Shown here piece after piece: positions 18,078 to 30,885 of a stretch of DNA of 64,000 nt. The position numbers and the translations under genes were made by a program. Origin of the DNA: Pseudomonas sp. PIC25 (GTDB lineage Bacteria > Pseudomonadota > Gammaproteobacteria > Pseudomonadales > Pseudomonadaceae). The notes under the pieces are model-generated. The model worked only from the letters and a program-made list of their open reading frames with translations. It was not told the origin of the DNA and searched no databases. Each line of letters starts with the position of its first letter. Within the stretch, counting starts at the first letter, position 1. The stretch is taken from NCBI RefSeq assembly GCF_002286785.1, contig NZ_MUJY01000118.1, positions 1-64,000 on the forward strand, written 5' to 3'.

Positions 18078-18148
18078 CCCGTCCCGGGCGCAGGCCCGGG
18101 CGGGTGTAATGATCATCGGTTATCGCTGGCCGCCATCGAGGCGGCCGG
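18078..18148. terminator. two hairpins between convergent DUF4870 and crc genes
   Basis: A stem CCCGGGC/GCCCGGG with loop GCAG (83-89 with 94-100 of the 18-kb block) extends by four further pairs across a single bulged T. A second hairpin around 18126-18148 has 9 pairs with one wobble. Neither has a T tract, so the terminator function for the two convergent genes is likely but not certain. Confidence 0.4.
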
Positions 18149-18150
18149 GG

Positions 18151-18930
18151 TCAGACGCTCAGCATCCAGTCGTAGTCGACGATCAGCGGGGCGTGCTGCG
18201 AGAAGCGCGGCTGCCGCGGCAAGCGGGCGCTGCGCACGAAGCGGCGAAGGCCGGGCGTGAGCAATTGATAGTCGAAGCGCCAGCCGAGATTGAGCATCTC
18301 GGCCTGTTCGCTGTCCGGCCACCAGCTGTACAGGTCGCCCTCGCGGGTGACTTCGCGCAGCGCGTCCACATACCCCATGTTGCCAACCACTTCGTCCATC
18401 CAGGCACGCTCGGGCGCCAGGAAGCCGGGCAGTTGCTGGCAGTCGCGCCAGTTCTTCACATCCAGCTTCTGGTGGGCAACGTAGAGCGAGCCGCAATAGA
18501 TGTACTCGCGGCGCTTGCGGCGCTGCTTGTCCAGATAATGGGTGAAGTCGTCCATGAACTTGAACTTGTGGTTCAGGTTCTCGTCACCGCCCTGCCCGGA
18601 GGGCAGGAGCAGGGTGGCAATACTCACCTTGTCGAAATCGGCCTGCAGGTAGCGTCCGTAGCGGTCGGCCATTTCAAAGCCGAGGCCGCTGATCACCGCC
18701 TTGGGTTGCAACCGCGAATAGAGCGCCACGCCGCCTTGGGCGGGCACTTCGGCATCGCAGGCATAAAGGAAATAGCCATCCAGTTGGAAGGCTGGGTCGT
18801 CCAGTTCAAAGGCGGAGGCGCGGGTATCCTGCACGCAGATGACGTCGGCATTCTGAGCTTGCAGCCAGCTGAGGAGTCCTCGCTCGGCGGCAGCTTGAAT
18901 ACCATTCACGTTCACACTGATGATCCGCAT
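18151..18930 (-). CDS. crc: catabolite repression control protein Crc
   Basis: A 259-residue protein with an exonuclease III / AP endonuclease fold. It begins MRIISVNVNGIQAAAERG and retains the family strands (VICVQDTRA, GGVALYSR, YVDALRE, RFDYQLLTPGL, PLIVDY). In Pseudomonas, Crc works with Hfq to block translation of mRNAs for less-preferred carbon sources and is counteracted by the CrcZ RNA; it has not shown nuclease activity. The ATG at 18930 gives the usual Pseudomonas Crc length. It diverges from pyrE, as in P. aeruginosa. Confidence 0.97.
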   Translation of the reverse strand: MRIISVNVNGIQAAAERGLLSWLQAQNADVICVQDTRASAFELDDPAFQLDGYFLYACDAEVPAQGGVALYSRLQPKAVISGLGFEMADRYGRYLQADFDKVSIATLLLPSGQGGDENLNHKFKFMDDFTHYLDKQRRKRREYIYCGSLYVAHQKLDVKNWRDCQQLPGFLAPERAWMDEVVGNMGYVDALREVTREGDLYSWWPDSEQAEMLNLGWRFDYQLLTPGLRRFVRSARLPRQPRFSQHAPLIVDYDWMLSV

Positions 18931-19012
18931 AAATGGCCCCCAAAAACACCTGCGTGTATGATACCCGAGCTCATCCCAATAAGCTAAATCCGTGCCGTCC
19001 GGGGCTTTTTTC

Positions 19013-19654
19013 ATGCAGGCGTATCAACGCGATTTCATTCGTTTTGCCATCGAGCGCGGCGTATTGCGCTTCGGCGAGTTCACTCTCAAGTCCGGGCGGA
19101 CCAGCCCTTACTTCTTCAATGCCGGCCTGTTCAACAGCGGGCTCGCCCTGGCCCAGCTGGGGCGCTTCTATGCGGCTGCGGTAGTAGACAGCGGCATCGC
19201 GTTCGACGTGCTGTTCGGGCCGGCATACAAAGGCATCCCCCTGGCGGCGGCGACTGCCGTGGCCCTGGCCGAGCGACATCAGCTCGATGTGCCTTGGTGC
19301 TTCAATCGCAAGGAAGCCAAGGATCACGGCGAGGGTGGCACTTTGGTCGGCGCACCTTTGAAAGGTCGCGTATTAATTGTCGACGATGTGATCACTGCAG
19401 GTACGGCGATCCGCGAAGTGATGCAGATTATCCAGGCGCAAGGCGCCCAGGCCGCCGGTGTGCTGATCGCTCTCAATCGACAGGAGCGCGGACAGGGGGA
19501 GCTGTCGGCAATCCAGGAAGTGGAGCGGGATTACGGCATGCCGGTGGTCAGCATCGTCTCTCTGGAGCAGGTGCTGGAATACCTGGCCGGCGACACCGAG
19601 CTCAAGCGGTATCTGCCGGCGGTGGAGGCCTATCGCGCGCAATACGGAATTTGA
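19013..19654 (+). CDS. pyrE: orotate phosphoribosyltransferase
   Basis: A 213-residue enzyme of de novo pyrimidine synthesis that joins orotate and PRPP to make OMP. The PRPP-binding motif is [14 protein letters not shown] at about residues 121-134, and the flexible loop has [12 protein letters not shown]. The ATG at 19013 gives the usual length; an earlier in-frame ATG adds seven residues and runs into the crc promoter region. The gene following by 22 bp is a small exported protein. Confidence 0.97.
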   Translation: MQAYQRDFIRFAIERGVLRFGEFTLKSGRTSPYFFNAGLFNSGLALAQLGRFYAAAVVDSGIAFDVLFGPAYKGIPLAAATAVALAERHQLDVPWCFNRKEAKDHGEGGTLVGAPLKGRVLIVDDVITAGTAIREVMQIIQAQGAQAAGVLIALNRQERGQGELSAIQEVERDYGMPVVSIVSLEQVLEYLAGDTELKRYLPAVEAYRAQYGI

Positions 19655-19676
19655 CGCCAACCGACCGAGAGTCCTT

Positions 19677-20270
19677 ATGACCAAGGGTGCGATCCGCTTT
19701 ACCGCGCTGTTGACGCTGTTGCTGCCCTGCTGGGCGAGTGCCGCCGAGCTATATCGTTATGTCAATGACAAAGGGGTGACCGTGCTGGACCGGCAGGGTG
19801 TGCCGCCTCAATACATCGGCAAGGGTTATGAAGTGCTCAACGAGCAGGGCCGTGTGGTCCGGGTCGTGCCGCCTGCGCCGACGCCCGAAGAAGTACGGCG
19901 CATGCTGAAAGCCAAGGAACAGGCCAAGTCGGATGCCCAGTTGCTGAGGCTCTATACCAGCGTGGATGATGTCGACCGCGCCAGGAACCGCAGGTTGGCG
20001 GAGCTGGATGGTCTGATCGGCGTAACCCGGGGCAACCTCCAGTCGCTGCGCACCCAGCAGGACAACCTGCAGCGTCAGGCTGCCGATCACGAGCGGGCTG
20101 GCCGCCAGGTTCCGGAAGAGCTGGTCAAACAGATCGAGAATGTGAAGAGCGACCAGCGGCGTCTGCAGAAGGACGTTGCTCGCTACCAGGCCTTGCGTGA
20201 GCAGGCCGAGACCAGCTTCGCCGCGGAGCGTGTCCGCGTCGGTGAATTGCTGGGGGGAGGCACTCGGTAA
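19677..20270 (+). CDS. DUF4124 domain exported coiled-coil protein
   Basis: A 197-residue protein with a signal peptide (TKGAIRFTALLTLLLPCWASAA, cleavage near residue 22). A short DUF4124-like domain follows (ELYRYVNDKGVTVLDRQGVPPQY, residues about 24-46). The remainder, about 60-185, is a charged helix rich in Q, E and R, likely a coiled coil. The function is unknown; such proteins are common in Pseudomonas periplasms. It follows pyrE by 22 bp and probably shares its transcript. Confidence 0.85.
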   Translation: MTKGAIRFTALLTLLLPCWASAAELYRYVNDKGVTVLDRQGVPPQYIGKGYEVLNEQGRVVRVVPPAPTPEEVRRMLKAKEQAKSDAQLLRLYTSVDDVDRARNRRLAELDGLIGVTRGNLQSLRTQQDNLQRQAADHERAGRQVPEELVKQIENVKSDQRRLQKDVARYQALREQAETSFAAERVRVGELLGGGTR

Positions 20271-20334
20271 AGCTGGTCGATTGCGGAGTGGCGGGGTCAG
20301 CCCGGTCTTTCTTGAATAATCGAAAATCGAACGC

Positions 20335-20360
20335 CATGAGCCGGATGAGTCCGGCTCATG
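20335..20360. terminator. hairpin between convergent DUF4124 and argB genes
   Basis: An 11-bp perfect stem (20335-20345 with 20350-20360), loop TGAG, sits between two genes that converge. It has no T tract. Placement suggests a shared terminator. Confidence 0.5.
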
Positions 20361-20372
20361 GTGCATTCGTAT

Positions 20373-23919
<3,547 letters not shown>

Positions 23920-23955
23920 GGTGTCTCCCCGGCGTTCATCGTCCTGAGGTGGGTG

Positions 23956-24411
23956 TCATTGCTTGCCCGAATGGCCGAAACCGCCGGCGCCGCGCAGGCT
24001 TTCGTCGAATTCGTCGACCAGCTCGAAATGCGCCTGCACCACCGGTACCAGCACAAGCTGGGCGATGCGTTCGCCAATGGCGATGGTGAAGGCGTCGTTG
24101 CCACGGTTCCAGCAGGACACCATGAGTTCGCCCTGGTAGTCCGAGTCGATCAGGCCAACGAGGTTGCCGAGGACGATGCCGTGCTTATGACCGAGGCCGG
24201 AGCGCGGCAGGATCAGCGCGGCCAGTCCGGGGTCGGCGATATGGATGGACAGCCCGGTTGGGATGAGCACGGTCTGTCCCGGCTCCAGGGTCAGGTCCTG
24301 CTTGAGCATGGCGCGTAGGTCGAGGCCGGCGGAGCCGGGCGTGGCGTACTGTGGCAGCGGGAATTCGCTGCCCAGGCGGGAATCCAGAATCTTGGCTTGC
24401 AGAGCGTGCAT
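23956..24411 (-). CDS. dut: dUTP diphosphatase
   Basis: A 151-residue homotrimeric enzyme that hydrolyses dUTP to dUMP, limiting uracil in DNA and supplying thymidylate synthesis. All five motifs are present: [27 protein letters not shown] (with the uracil-pocket aspartate), [10 protein letters not shown] and [10 protein letters not shown] at the C-terminal arm. The length is typical. It overlaps nothing and is separated by four bases from coaBC upstream, so the pair is tightly coupled. Confidence 0.97.
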   Translation of the reverse strand: MHALQAKILDSRLGSEFPLPQYATPGSAGLDLRAMLKQDLTLEPGQTVLIPTGLSIHIADPGLAALILPRSGLGHKHGIVLGNLVGLIDSDYQGELMVSCWNRGNDAFTIAIGERIAQLVLVPVVQAHFELVDEFDESLRGAGGFGHSGKQ

Positions 24412-24415
24412 GGGG

Positions 24416-25624
24416 TCAGTTCTTGTTCAGGCGGTCGGCGATAAAGGTAATCAGCTGCCGGGCGATCTTGCCTTTGCTGGTCTGGGCGAAACGGGTTTCC
24501 AGCAGCTCGCGGTCGATCACGCTCACGGCGTTCTCCTCGCTGTTGAAGCCGATGGAGGGGTTGGCGACGTCGTTGGCGACGATCAGATCGAGGTTCTTGT
24601 CCTTCAGCTTGCGGGCGGCGTATTCGAGAAGGTTCTCGGTTTCCGCGGCGAAGCCGACGCTGAACGGGCGATCGGGCCGTCTGGCCAGCGTGGCGAGAAT
24701 GTCCGGGTTGCGCACCAGCTGCAACAACAAGCCATCACCGCTGGTGGGGTCTTTCTTCAATTTGTGCTGTGCCACTACTTCCGGACGGTAGTCGGCCACG
24801 GCGGCGGCGGCGATCAGCAGGTCGCAGGGCATGGCGGCTTCGCAGGCGGCCAGCATGTCGCGGGCGCTGACCACATCGATGCGGTCGACACGATCCGGTG
24901 TCGGTAGATGCACCGGCCCGGTGATCAGGGTGACCTTGGCACCGGCTTCGGCGGCGGCTTCGGCCAGGGCGAAGCCCATCTTTCCGGAGCTATGGTTGGT
25001 GATATAGCGCACAGGATCGATATTTTCCTGGGTCGGCCCCGCGGTAATCAGCACGTGGCGCCCGCTCAGCGCTTTACGCTCGAAACAGTCGGCGGCAAGC
25101 TGCGCCAGGTCGTCCGCTTCGAGCATGCGGCCCAGGCCGACGTCCCCGCAGGCCTGGCTGCCCGAGGCTGGCCCGAAAAGACGGAAACCGCGCTCGGCGA
25201 GCAGTTGTGCGTTGGCCTGGGTGGCCGGGTCGCGCCACATCGCCTGGTTCATGGCAGGTGCGAGGGCGACCAGGGCATCGGTGGCCAGCACCAGGGTGGT
25301 CAGCAGGTCGTCGGCGACGCCCTGGGCCAGGCGGGCCATGAGGTCGGCGGTAGCCGGTGCGATCAGCACCAGGTCGGCCCAGCGGGCCAGCTCGATATGA
25401 CCCATGGCGGCTTCGGCGGCCGGGTCGAGGAGGTCCAGGTGGACGGGGTGTCCGGACAGGGCCTGGAGCGTCAGCGGTGTGATGAATTCCCGGCCCCCTT
25501 GGGTCATCACCACGCGGACTTCCGCGCCCTGGTCACGGAGTCGGCGGACCAGTTCTGCGCTCTTGTAGGCGGCAATGCCGCCGCCGACGCCCAGGACGAT
25601 GCGTTTCCGATACAGCCGCTGCAT
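24416..25624 (-). CDS. coaBC: bifunctional phosphopantothenoylcysteine decarboxylase / phosphopantothenate-cysteine ligase
   Basis: A 402-residue enzyme of coenzyme A biosynthesis. The N-terminal CoaC flavoprotein domain (1-190) begins [18 protein letters not shown] and has the active-site asparagine in APAMNQAMW. The C-terminal CoaB ligase domain contains [28 protein letters not shown], and VADYRPE with the catalytic lysine-containing HKLKK. The gene starts upstream of dut by four bases, forming a coaBC-dut unit that diverges from radC. Confidence 0.97.
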   Translation of the reverse strand: MQRLYRKRIVLGVGGGIAAYKSAELVRRLRDQGAEVRVVMTQGGREFITPLTLQALSGHPVHLDLLDPAAEAAMGHIELARWADLVLIAPATADLMARLAQGVADDLLTTLVLATDALVALAPAMNQAMWRDPATQANAQLLAERGFRLFGPASGSQACGDVGLGRMLEADDLAQLAADCFERKALSGRHVLITAGPTQENIDPVRYITNHSSGKMGFALAEAAAEAGAKVTLITGPVHLPTPDRVDRIDVVSARDMLAACEAAMPCDLLIAAAAVADYRPEVVAQHKLKKDPTSGDGLLLQLVRNPDILATLARRPDRPFSVGFAAETENLLEYAARKLKDKNLDLIVANDVANPSIGFNSEENAVSVIDRELLETRFAQTSKGKIARQLITFIADRLNKN

Positions 25625-25762
25625 AGGCCTGCCTTAATCGAGGTGGATGTGACGCGGCGGCGATGACGCCTCCCCAGGCCGATCGCCGCGCAAAAGAGGG
25701 GGCTAAGATAGCACAGCGTCCGTTGCGGAGCAGCGGAGCGGTTTTTCCACAAGGAGGGTGTC

Positions 25763-26437
25763 ATGAGCATTCGCGATTGGCCCGCGGCGGAACGCCCGCG
25801 GGAGAAACTGTTGAACCAGGGCGCGGCGGCCCTCACAGACGCCGAACTTCTCGCCATTTTCCTGCGCACTGGTGTCTCCGGGCAGAGCGCCGTGGATCTG
25901 GCGCGTCATCTGCTCAACGACTTCGGCGGTCTGCGGCAATTGATGGAGGCGGACCTGAAGGGCTTCAGCCGCCACCTCGGCCTGGGGCCGGCCAAGTTCG
26001 CCCAACTACAGGCTGTTCTGGAAATGGCGCGGCGGCACCTGGCGGAGCGCATCCGCCGCGATTCGGCACTGGAAAGTCCGCAGGCGGTGCGCGATTACCT
26101 CAAGGCGCGTCTGCGTCATGAGCATCATGAAGTGTTTGCGTGCCTGTTCCTCGATGCCAAGCACCGGGTGCTGGCGTTCGAGGTGCTGTTCCATGGCACC
26201 ATCGATGGCGCCTCGGTGTACCCGCGCCAAGTGGTCAAGCGTGCCCTGGCGCACAATGCGGCAGCGCTGATCCTCACGCACAATCACCCTTCAGGCGTCG
26301 CCGAGCCCAGCCAGGCCGACCGTCACCTGACGCAGCGCCTGAAAGAGGCGTTGGCCTTGATCGATGTGCGGGTACTGGACCATTTCATCGTCGGCGACGG
26401 CGAGCCATTGTCTCTGGCCGAGCACGGCTGGCTCTAG
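25763..26437 (+). CDS. radC: RadC family JAB1/MPN domain protein
   Basis: A 224-residue protein. The N-terminal helix-hairpin-helix-like region (residues 1-80: [22 protein letters not shown]) precedes a JAB1/MPN fold with the zinc motif THNHPSG at about 175-181 and the partner residues in [15 protein letters not shown] and HFIVGDG. RadC was once linked to DNA repair, but the biochemical role is unsettled; DNA binding or isopeptidase-like activity has been proposed. It diverges from coaBC with AAGGAG ahead of the ATG. Confidence 0.95.
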   Translation: MSIRDWPAAERPREKLLNQGAAALTDAELLAIFLRTGVSGQSAVDLARHLLNDFGGLRQLMEADLKGFSRHLGLGPAKFAQLQAVLEMARRHLAERIRRDSALESPQAVRDYLKARLRHEHHEVFACLFLDAKHRVLAFEVLFHGTIDGASVYPRQVVKRALAHNAAALILTHNHPSGVAEPSQADRHLTQRLKEALALIDVRVLDHFIVGDGEPLSLAEHGWL

Positions 26438-26465
26438 GGCGAGGCCGGGCTGATGCCCGGCAGCT

Positions 26466-28049
26466 TCAGCGGCCCAGGCTGACTCTGGAGAAATCCTGCC
26501 GGCCGAACGGGTTGACCTTGTAACCACTCACCCCGGCCCGCAGCAGCACGCTGGCGGTGGGGTGTGCCAATGGCAACCAGAGCGCCTGCTCCTGAATGAT
26601 CCGCTGGGCCTGTTCGTAGCGTTGGGAGCGATCGGTCTGGTTGCTGAGGCGCTTGCCTTCGGTGATCAGATTGTCCAGCGCCTTGTCGCAATAGCGGGCG
26701 AAGTTGAGTCCGGACTCCACCGAGGCGCAGGAAAACTGCGGCGTGAGAAAGTTGTCCGGGTCGCCGTTATCGCCGGCCCAGCCCATGAACAGCAGATCGT
26801 GCTCGCCGGCCTTGGCCCGGCGGATAAGCTCGCCCCATTCGATCACGCGGATCTCCGCCTGGATGCCGATCTTGGCCAGGTCTGCCTGCAGCAGTTGCGC
26901 GCCCAGGCTGGGGTTGGGGTTGAGCAGGCTGCCCGAAGGACGCGTCCAGAGGGTGGTCTTGAAGCCATCCTTGAGGCCGGCTTCGGCCAGCAGGGCACGC
27001 GCCTTGGCCTGGTCCTGCGGATAACCGGGCAGCGAGCGGGCATAGCTCCAGGTGTTCGGCGGGTAGGGGCCATTTGCTGGTACGGCGCTGCCTTCGAAGA
27101 CCGCCTTGAGGTAGTTGGCCTTGTCGAAGGCAAGGTTGATTGCCTGGCGTACCGCTGGTTTGTCCAGCGGCGGATGCTGAGTATTGATGGCGACGAACGC
27201 TGTCATGAAGGCCGGTGTCTCGATGACCTGCAAGGCGGCATCGCCGCGGGCGCTGGCGACATCCTGCGGCTTGGGTGATAGCGCGACCTGGCATTCGCCG
27301 CGGCGCAGCTTCTGCAGGCGCACGTTGGCGTCGGGCGTGATGGCGTAGATCAGGTCGTCCACCTGGGGCTTGCCGCCGAAGTAGGCGTCGTTGGCCTGGT
27401 AGCGGACCACGGCATCCTTCTGGAAGCGGCGGAATACGAACGGTCCGCTGCCGATCGGCTGGGCGTTGAGTTTTTCCGGCGTTCCGACGGCCATCAATCG
27501 GGCAGCGTATTCGGCGGAATAAATAGAAGCGAAACCCATGCTCAACGTAGCGAGGAAGGTGGCATCCGGGTGGCGTAGGGTGATGCGTACGTGATGCGGA
27601 TCGGGGGCTTCGATCTTGTCGATCAAGGTGGGCCACTGCATCGACTGGGCGTGGGGATAACCGGTCTTGGCGACTTTGTGCCAGGGATGCTGTGGATCGA
27701 GCATGCGCTGGAAGCTGAACAGCACGTCTTCGGCATTCAGCTCGCGGCTGGGGCTGAAGGCATCGGTCGTGTGGAACTTCACGTCCTGGCGCAACTGGAA
27801 ATCGTAAACCAGGCCGTCGGCGGAAACCGACCACTCCTGCGCGAGGCTCGGTACCAGCTCGCCGCGCCCGGCATCGAATTCCACCAGGCGATTCATCAGT
27901 ACGTCGGCGGAGGCGTTGGTCGTGGTCAGCGAGTTGTACTGGACCACGTCGAAGCCTTCGGGACTGGCTTCGGTGCACACCGTCAGGCTGGCGGCATGGC
28001 TATATAAGGAAAGGGGAGCAAGCAGCAGGGCGAGGGCGGCAAGTCGCAT
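26466..28049 (-). CDS. peptide ABC transporter substrate-binding protein
   Basis: A 527-residue periplasmic solute-binding protein of the DppA/OppA family. A signal peptide (MRLAALALLLAPLSLYSHA, cleavage near residue 19) leads to SLTVCTEASPEGFDVVQYNSL, the family start, and later LPGYPQDQAKARALLAEAG, LFMGWAGDNGDPDNFLTP and RYCDKALDNLI, all typical of dipeptide-binding proteins. The ATG at 28049 gives the correct signal peptide; the frame upstream is spurious. No permease genes are adjacent, so it likely serves a transporter encoded elsewhere. It overlaps nothing and diverges from rpmBG. Confidence 0.92.
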   Translation of the reverse strand: MRLAALALLLAPLSLYSHAASLTVCTEASPEGFDVVQYNSLTTTNASADVLMNRLVEFDAGRGELVPSLAQEWSVSADGLVYDFQLRQDVKFHTTDAFSPSRELNAEDVLFSFQRMLDPQHPWHKVAKTGYPHAQSMQWPTLIDKIEAPDPHHVRITLRHPDATFLATLSMGFASIYSAEYAARLMAVGTPEKLNAQPIGSGPFVFRRFQKDAVVRYQANDAYFGGKPQVDDLIYAITPDANVRLQKLRRGECQVALSPKPQDVASARGDAALQVIETPAFMTAFVAINTQHPPLDKPAVRQAINLAFDKANYLKAVFEGSAVPANGPYPPNTWSYARSLPGYPQDQAKARALLAEAGLKDGFKTTLWTRPSGSLLNPNPSLGAQLLQADLAKIGIQAEIRVIEWGELIRRAKAGEHDLLFMGWAGDNGDPDNFLTPQFSCASVESGLNFARYCDKALDNLITEGKRLSNQTDRSQRYEQAQRIIQEQALWLPLAHPTASVLLRAGVSGYKVNPFGRQDFSRVSLGR

Positions 28050-28251
28050 GACGGACTCCTGGCGTGACGATGGGATGCCCATCCGAGGACTGGGCGAGTC
28101 ATGCAAGACCGTTGGCGGCCTTGAGTGGGTTACCCTAGTCCACTGCGTGGCGTTGGACAACGACAAGAAGGCGACGAGTGGTCGTTCTGCCAACAAGCGC
28201 GCAGGCGCTGCGGGCGCGGGGGCACGGGCTGTGGGTAACTCGCTCCGACCC

Positions 28252-28280
28252 TTGCTGCTCAAGGGGCTTTCTGATATAAA
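28252..28280 (+). promoter_or_regulatory. rpmBG promoter
   Basis: TTGCTG (28252-28257) and TATAAA (28275-28280) are spaced by 17 bp, a good sigma-70 layout on the plus strand. The predicted start lies near 28287, leaving a leader of about 140 bases before rpmB. The rest of the 378-bp gap between the peptide-binding protein and rpmB shows no gene. Confidence 0.65.
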
Positions 28281-28427
28281 GCAGCGCTCTTTTCTAGGGG
28301 CCCGGTTCCAGCGTCGATGGATGTGGCCGGTAAGACCCCGAAGAAACGCGGCGCAGAGCGCCAAATGACTGAGAGTTCAAGCGGCCAACCCATGCCGGGT
28401 TGGGCATGTGGTTTAGAGGGCTGAGGC

Positions 28428-28664
28428 ATGTCGAGAGTCTGTCAAGTGACCGGTAAGGGTCCGGTTACCGGGAACAACATTTCCCACGCGAACAACAAAA
28501 CCCGTCGTCGTTTCCTGCCGAACCTGCAGCATCATCGCTTCTGGGTCGAGTCCGAGAAGCGCTTCGTGCGTCTGCGCGTTTCCGCCAAGGGCATGCGCGT
28601 GATCGACAAGCGCGGCATCGATGTAGTGCTGGCCGAGCTGCGTGCTCGCGGCGAAAAGGTTTAA
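28428..28664 (+). CDS. rpmB: 50S ribosomal protein L28
   Basis: A 78-residue basic protein of the large ribosomal subunit. It opens [20 protein letters not shown] and includes [17 protein letters not shown], the conserved rRNA-binding region. It is separated from rpmG by 10 bp and transcribed from a strong upstream promoter. The long leader could carry autoregulation, but no structure is established here. Confidence 0.98.
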   Translation: MSRVCQVTGKGPVTGNNISHANNKTRRRFLPNLQHHRFWVESEKRFVRLRVSAKGMRVIDKRGIDVVLAELRARGEKV

Positions 28665-28674
28665 GGAGCTAATC

Positions 28675-28830
28675 ATGCGTGAACTGATCCGTTTGGTGTC
28701 CAGCGCCGGTACCGGCCACTTCTACACCACCGACAAGAACAAGCGCACCACGCCCGACAAGATCGAGATCAAGAAATTCGATCCGGTCGTGCGCAAGCAC
28801 GTGATGTACAAGGAAGCCAAGATCAAGTAA
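28675..28830 (+). CDS. rpmG: 50S ribosomal protein L33
   Basis: A 51-residue large-subunit protein that begins [17 protein letters not shown], ending [19 protein letters not shown]. It lacks the zinc-binding cysteine pairs, so it belongs to the cysteine-free class typical of proteobacteria. The start at 28675 follows a GGAG ribosome site in the gap after rpmB. An intrinsic terminator follows at 28853. Confidence 0.98.
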   Translation: MRELIRLVSSAGTGHFYTTDKNKRTTPDKIEIKKFDPVVRKHVMYKEAKIK

Positions 28831-28852
28831 TTGATCCTGTTTCCGCGAAGAA

Positions 28853-28875
28853 GCCCGCCCCATGGCGGGCTTTTT
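28853..28875 (+). terminator. intrinsic terminator of rpmBG
   Basis: Stem GCCCGCC (28853-28859) with GGCGGGC (28864-28870), loop CCAT, followed by five T residues on the plus strand. Confidence 0.9.
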
Positions 28876-28900
28876 CATGGGCGCAGGAAAGGCTCGCGCA

Positions 28901-28925
28901 TAAAAAAGCCCGCGGGACGCGGGCC
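28901..28925 (-). terminator. intrinsic terminator of the gabT2-cupin unit
   Basis: Read on the minus strand: stem GCCCGCG with CGCGGGC around a three-base loop (28908-28914 with 28918-28924), followed by six T residues (28902-28907 on the plus strand are A). It ends the leftward transcript just beyond the cupin gene. It stands back to back with the rpmBG terminator. Confidence 0.88.
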
Positions 28926-28955
28926 AAGAGGGTGACACACAGGGAGAAAAAACGA

Positions 28956-29321
28956 TCAGTCCGGCTTCTGCTCGAAGATCACATAGACCTTGCGGCAGGG
29001 TTCCAGCACCTCCCAGGTACCGCTGAAGCCGGCCGGGATGACGAAGCGATCGCCGGCGCGTACGGTTTTGGCGGCACCCGTGGCGTCGCGTATCACCGAA
29101 ACGCCCTGGAGGATTTCACAGTACTCATGCTCGGTGTAGGCGACTGTCCAGCGGCCGACCGCCCCTTCCCAGATTCCGACGTTGAACTGGTCGCAAGGGC
29201 TGGCGTAATGGTTGCGCACGCTTTGCTCGGGATCGCCGGCGAGGATTTTTTCCGTGGCGGGGCGGTAGTGCTCGGCGGCCGTGGTGGCCTGGGCGAGGTC
29301 GATCAGGGTGTCGATGCTCAT
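28956..29321 (-). CDS. cupin domain protein (DUF861-like)
   Basis: A 121-residue single-cupin protein. The beta-barrel core reads WTVAYTEHEYCEILQGVSVI and then AGDRFVIPAGFSGTWEVLE, which match the RmlC-like cupin motifs, though the first motif has only EHEY as potential metal ligands. Such EutQ/DUF861-type cupins often accompany polyamine and amino-acid catabolic genes, with roles that are not settled. It is 9 bp downstream of the transaminase on the same strand and almost certainly co-transcribed. Confidence 0.85.
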   Translation of the reverse strand: MSIDTLIDLAQATTAAEHYRPATEKILAGDPEQSVRNHYASPCDQFNVGIWEGAVGRWTVAYTEHEYCEILQGVSVIRDATGAAKTVRAGDRFVIPAGFSGTWEVLEPCRKVYVIFEQKPD

Positions 29322-29330
29322 GAGCGTTTC

Positions 29331-30644
29331 TCAGGCAGCCTTGCGAATGGCGTCGGCAAGTGTTTCGACCATGCTGTCGATCTGCACCTTCTCGACGATC
29401 AAAGGTGGCGACATGGCCAGGGTATCGCCGGTTACGCGCACCATCAGGTCATTCCAGAAGCAGTCTTCGAAGACCCGGTAGCCGCGCTTGCCGATGACCT
29501 CGCCGCTGGGCGCGAGTTGCACGCCGCCGACCAGCCCGACGGCGCGGATGTCGATGACGTTGGGCAGGCCCTTGAGGCTGTGCAGGGCATCGCTCCAGTA
29601 CGATTCCAAGTCGATCGCCTGGCGGAACAGACCGTCGCGTTGATAAATGTCCAGGGTTGCCAGGGCGGCGGCGCACGCCACCGGATGGCCGCTGTAGGTG
29701 TAGCCATGGAAGAACTCGATACCGTCCGGCCCTTGCATGAAGGCATCGTGGATGCGCTCGTCGACGAACACCGCCCCCATGGGAATGGCGCCATTGGTCA
29801 GGCCCTTGGCGCAGGTGAGAATGTCCGGCGTGACGCCCCAGCGTTGCGCGGCGAAAGCCTCGCCGACCCGACCGAAACCGGTGATCACTTCATCGAAGAT
29901 CAGCAGGATGCCGTGCTTGGCGGTGATCTCCCGCAGTCGCTGCAGGTAGCCCTTCGGCGGCAGGATGACCCCGGCCGACCCGGCCATTGGCTCGACGATG
30001 ACGGCTGCGATGTTCTCGGCGCCATGCAGGGTGACCAGCCGCTCCAGCTCGTCGGCCTTCTCCGCGCCGAATTCCGGTAGGCCCCGGCTGAAGGCATTGC
30101 GCGGGATATCCAGGGTATGCGGCAGGTGATCCACGCCGGGGAGTTGCAGCGGGAAGGCCCGGCGGTTGTTGACCATGCCGCCGACCGACAACCCGCCGAA
30201 GCCGACACCGTGATAACCCAGCTCGCGACCGATCAGGCGGGTACGGGTGCCCTGGCCGATGGCGCGCTGGTAGGCGAGGGCGATCTTCAGCGCGGTATCC
30301 GCGGATTCCGAACCGGAGTTGGTGAAGAACAGTTTGTTCAGGCCTTTCGGCGCGATCTCGGCGAGCCGTTCGGCCAGCTCGAAGGGGAGCGGGTGACCCA
30401 TCTGGAACGTGGGGGCGAAATCCAGCCGGGCGACTTGCCGGCTGACCGCTTCGCTGATTTCCCGGCGACCATGACCGGCGTTACAGCACCAGAGACCGGC
30501 GGTACCGTCCAGGATTTGCCGGCCATCGCTGGCGGTGAAGTACATGCCTTCGGCACTCTCCAGCAGGCGCGGTCTGGCCTTGAATTGGCGATTGGCCGTG
30601 AAGGGCATCCAGAAATCGTCGAGATTGTGGTTTTTTCTGTTCAT
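29331..30644 (-). CDS. gabT2: class III omega-amino acid/pyruvate aminotransferase (GabT2-like)
   Basis: A 437-residue PLP enzyme that transfers the amino group of beta-alanine, GABA, diamines or related omega-amines to pyruvate. The PLP lysine is K280 (TCAKGLTNG), the cofactor aspartate is D251 (FDEVITGFG), and SGSESADTALK at 110-120 holds the phosphate-binding loop. In P. aeruginosa PA5313 (GabT2), next to pauC, acts in cadaverine/putrescine-derived amino-acid breakdown. The ATG at 30644 is taken; a GTG three codons upstream is possible, and neither has a clear ribosome site. It diverges from the aldehyde dehydrogenase. Confidence 0.9.
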   Translation of the reverse strand: MNRKNHNLDDFWMPFTANRQFKARPRLLESAEGMYFTASDGRQILDGTAGLWCCNAGHGRREISEAVSRQVARLDFAPTFQMGHPLPFELAERLAEIAPKGLNKLFFTNSGSESADTALKIALAYQRAIGQGTRTRLIGRELGYHGVGFGGLSVGGMVNNRRAFPLQLPGVDHLPHTLDIPRNAFSRGLPEFGAEKADELERLVTLHGAENIAAVIVEPMAGSAGVILPPKGYLQRLREITAKHGILLIFDEVITGFGRVGEAFAAQRWGVTPDILTCAKGLTNGAIPMGAVFVDERIHDAFMQGPDGIEFFHGYTYSGHPVACAAALATLDIYQRDGLFRQAIDLESYWSDALHSLKGLPNVIDIRAVGLVGGVQLAPSGEVIGKRGYRVFEDCFWNDLMVRVTGDTLAMSPPLIVEKVQIDSMVETLADAIRKAA

Positions 30645-30751
30645 CGCCGGCACGTCTGTTGTTCTGATTGTTATCGCCCAAAGGCCAACAGGGCGGATGG
30701 ATGGAGTCTATGTTTGATAAAACGAACAAGGCAAGGGCTTTCTGTTTGGCT

Positions 30752-30838
30752 TTGTCAAAAATATTGAAATGCCTTGCACGCTGGTTTAGGGTTGCTCACA
30801 GTCTGGGGTAGCCCCTGGCCTTGCAGAATTTTTGACAG
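30752..30838. promoter_or_regulatory. inverted repeats in the gabT2/pauC divergent promoter region
   Basis: TTGTCAAAAAT (30752-30762) and its near-exact inverse ATTTTTGACAG (30828-30838) flank the middle of the 232-bp gap between the two start codons. The left copy is also part of a smaller dyad TCAA-AAATA-TTGA. Their position and pairing fit an operator for a repressor that acts on both genes; PauR, encoded at 43162, is the obvious candidate because it controls polyamine genes in P. aeruginosa, but no binding motif was checked. Confidence 0.45.
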
Positions 30839-30885
30839 CGTAGCCCGACGTCGGCTGCGCGTTTCGACAATAAGAGGATGCTCGA

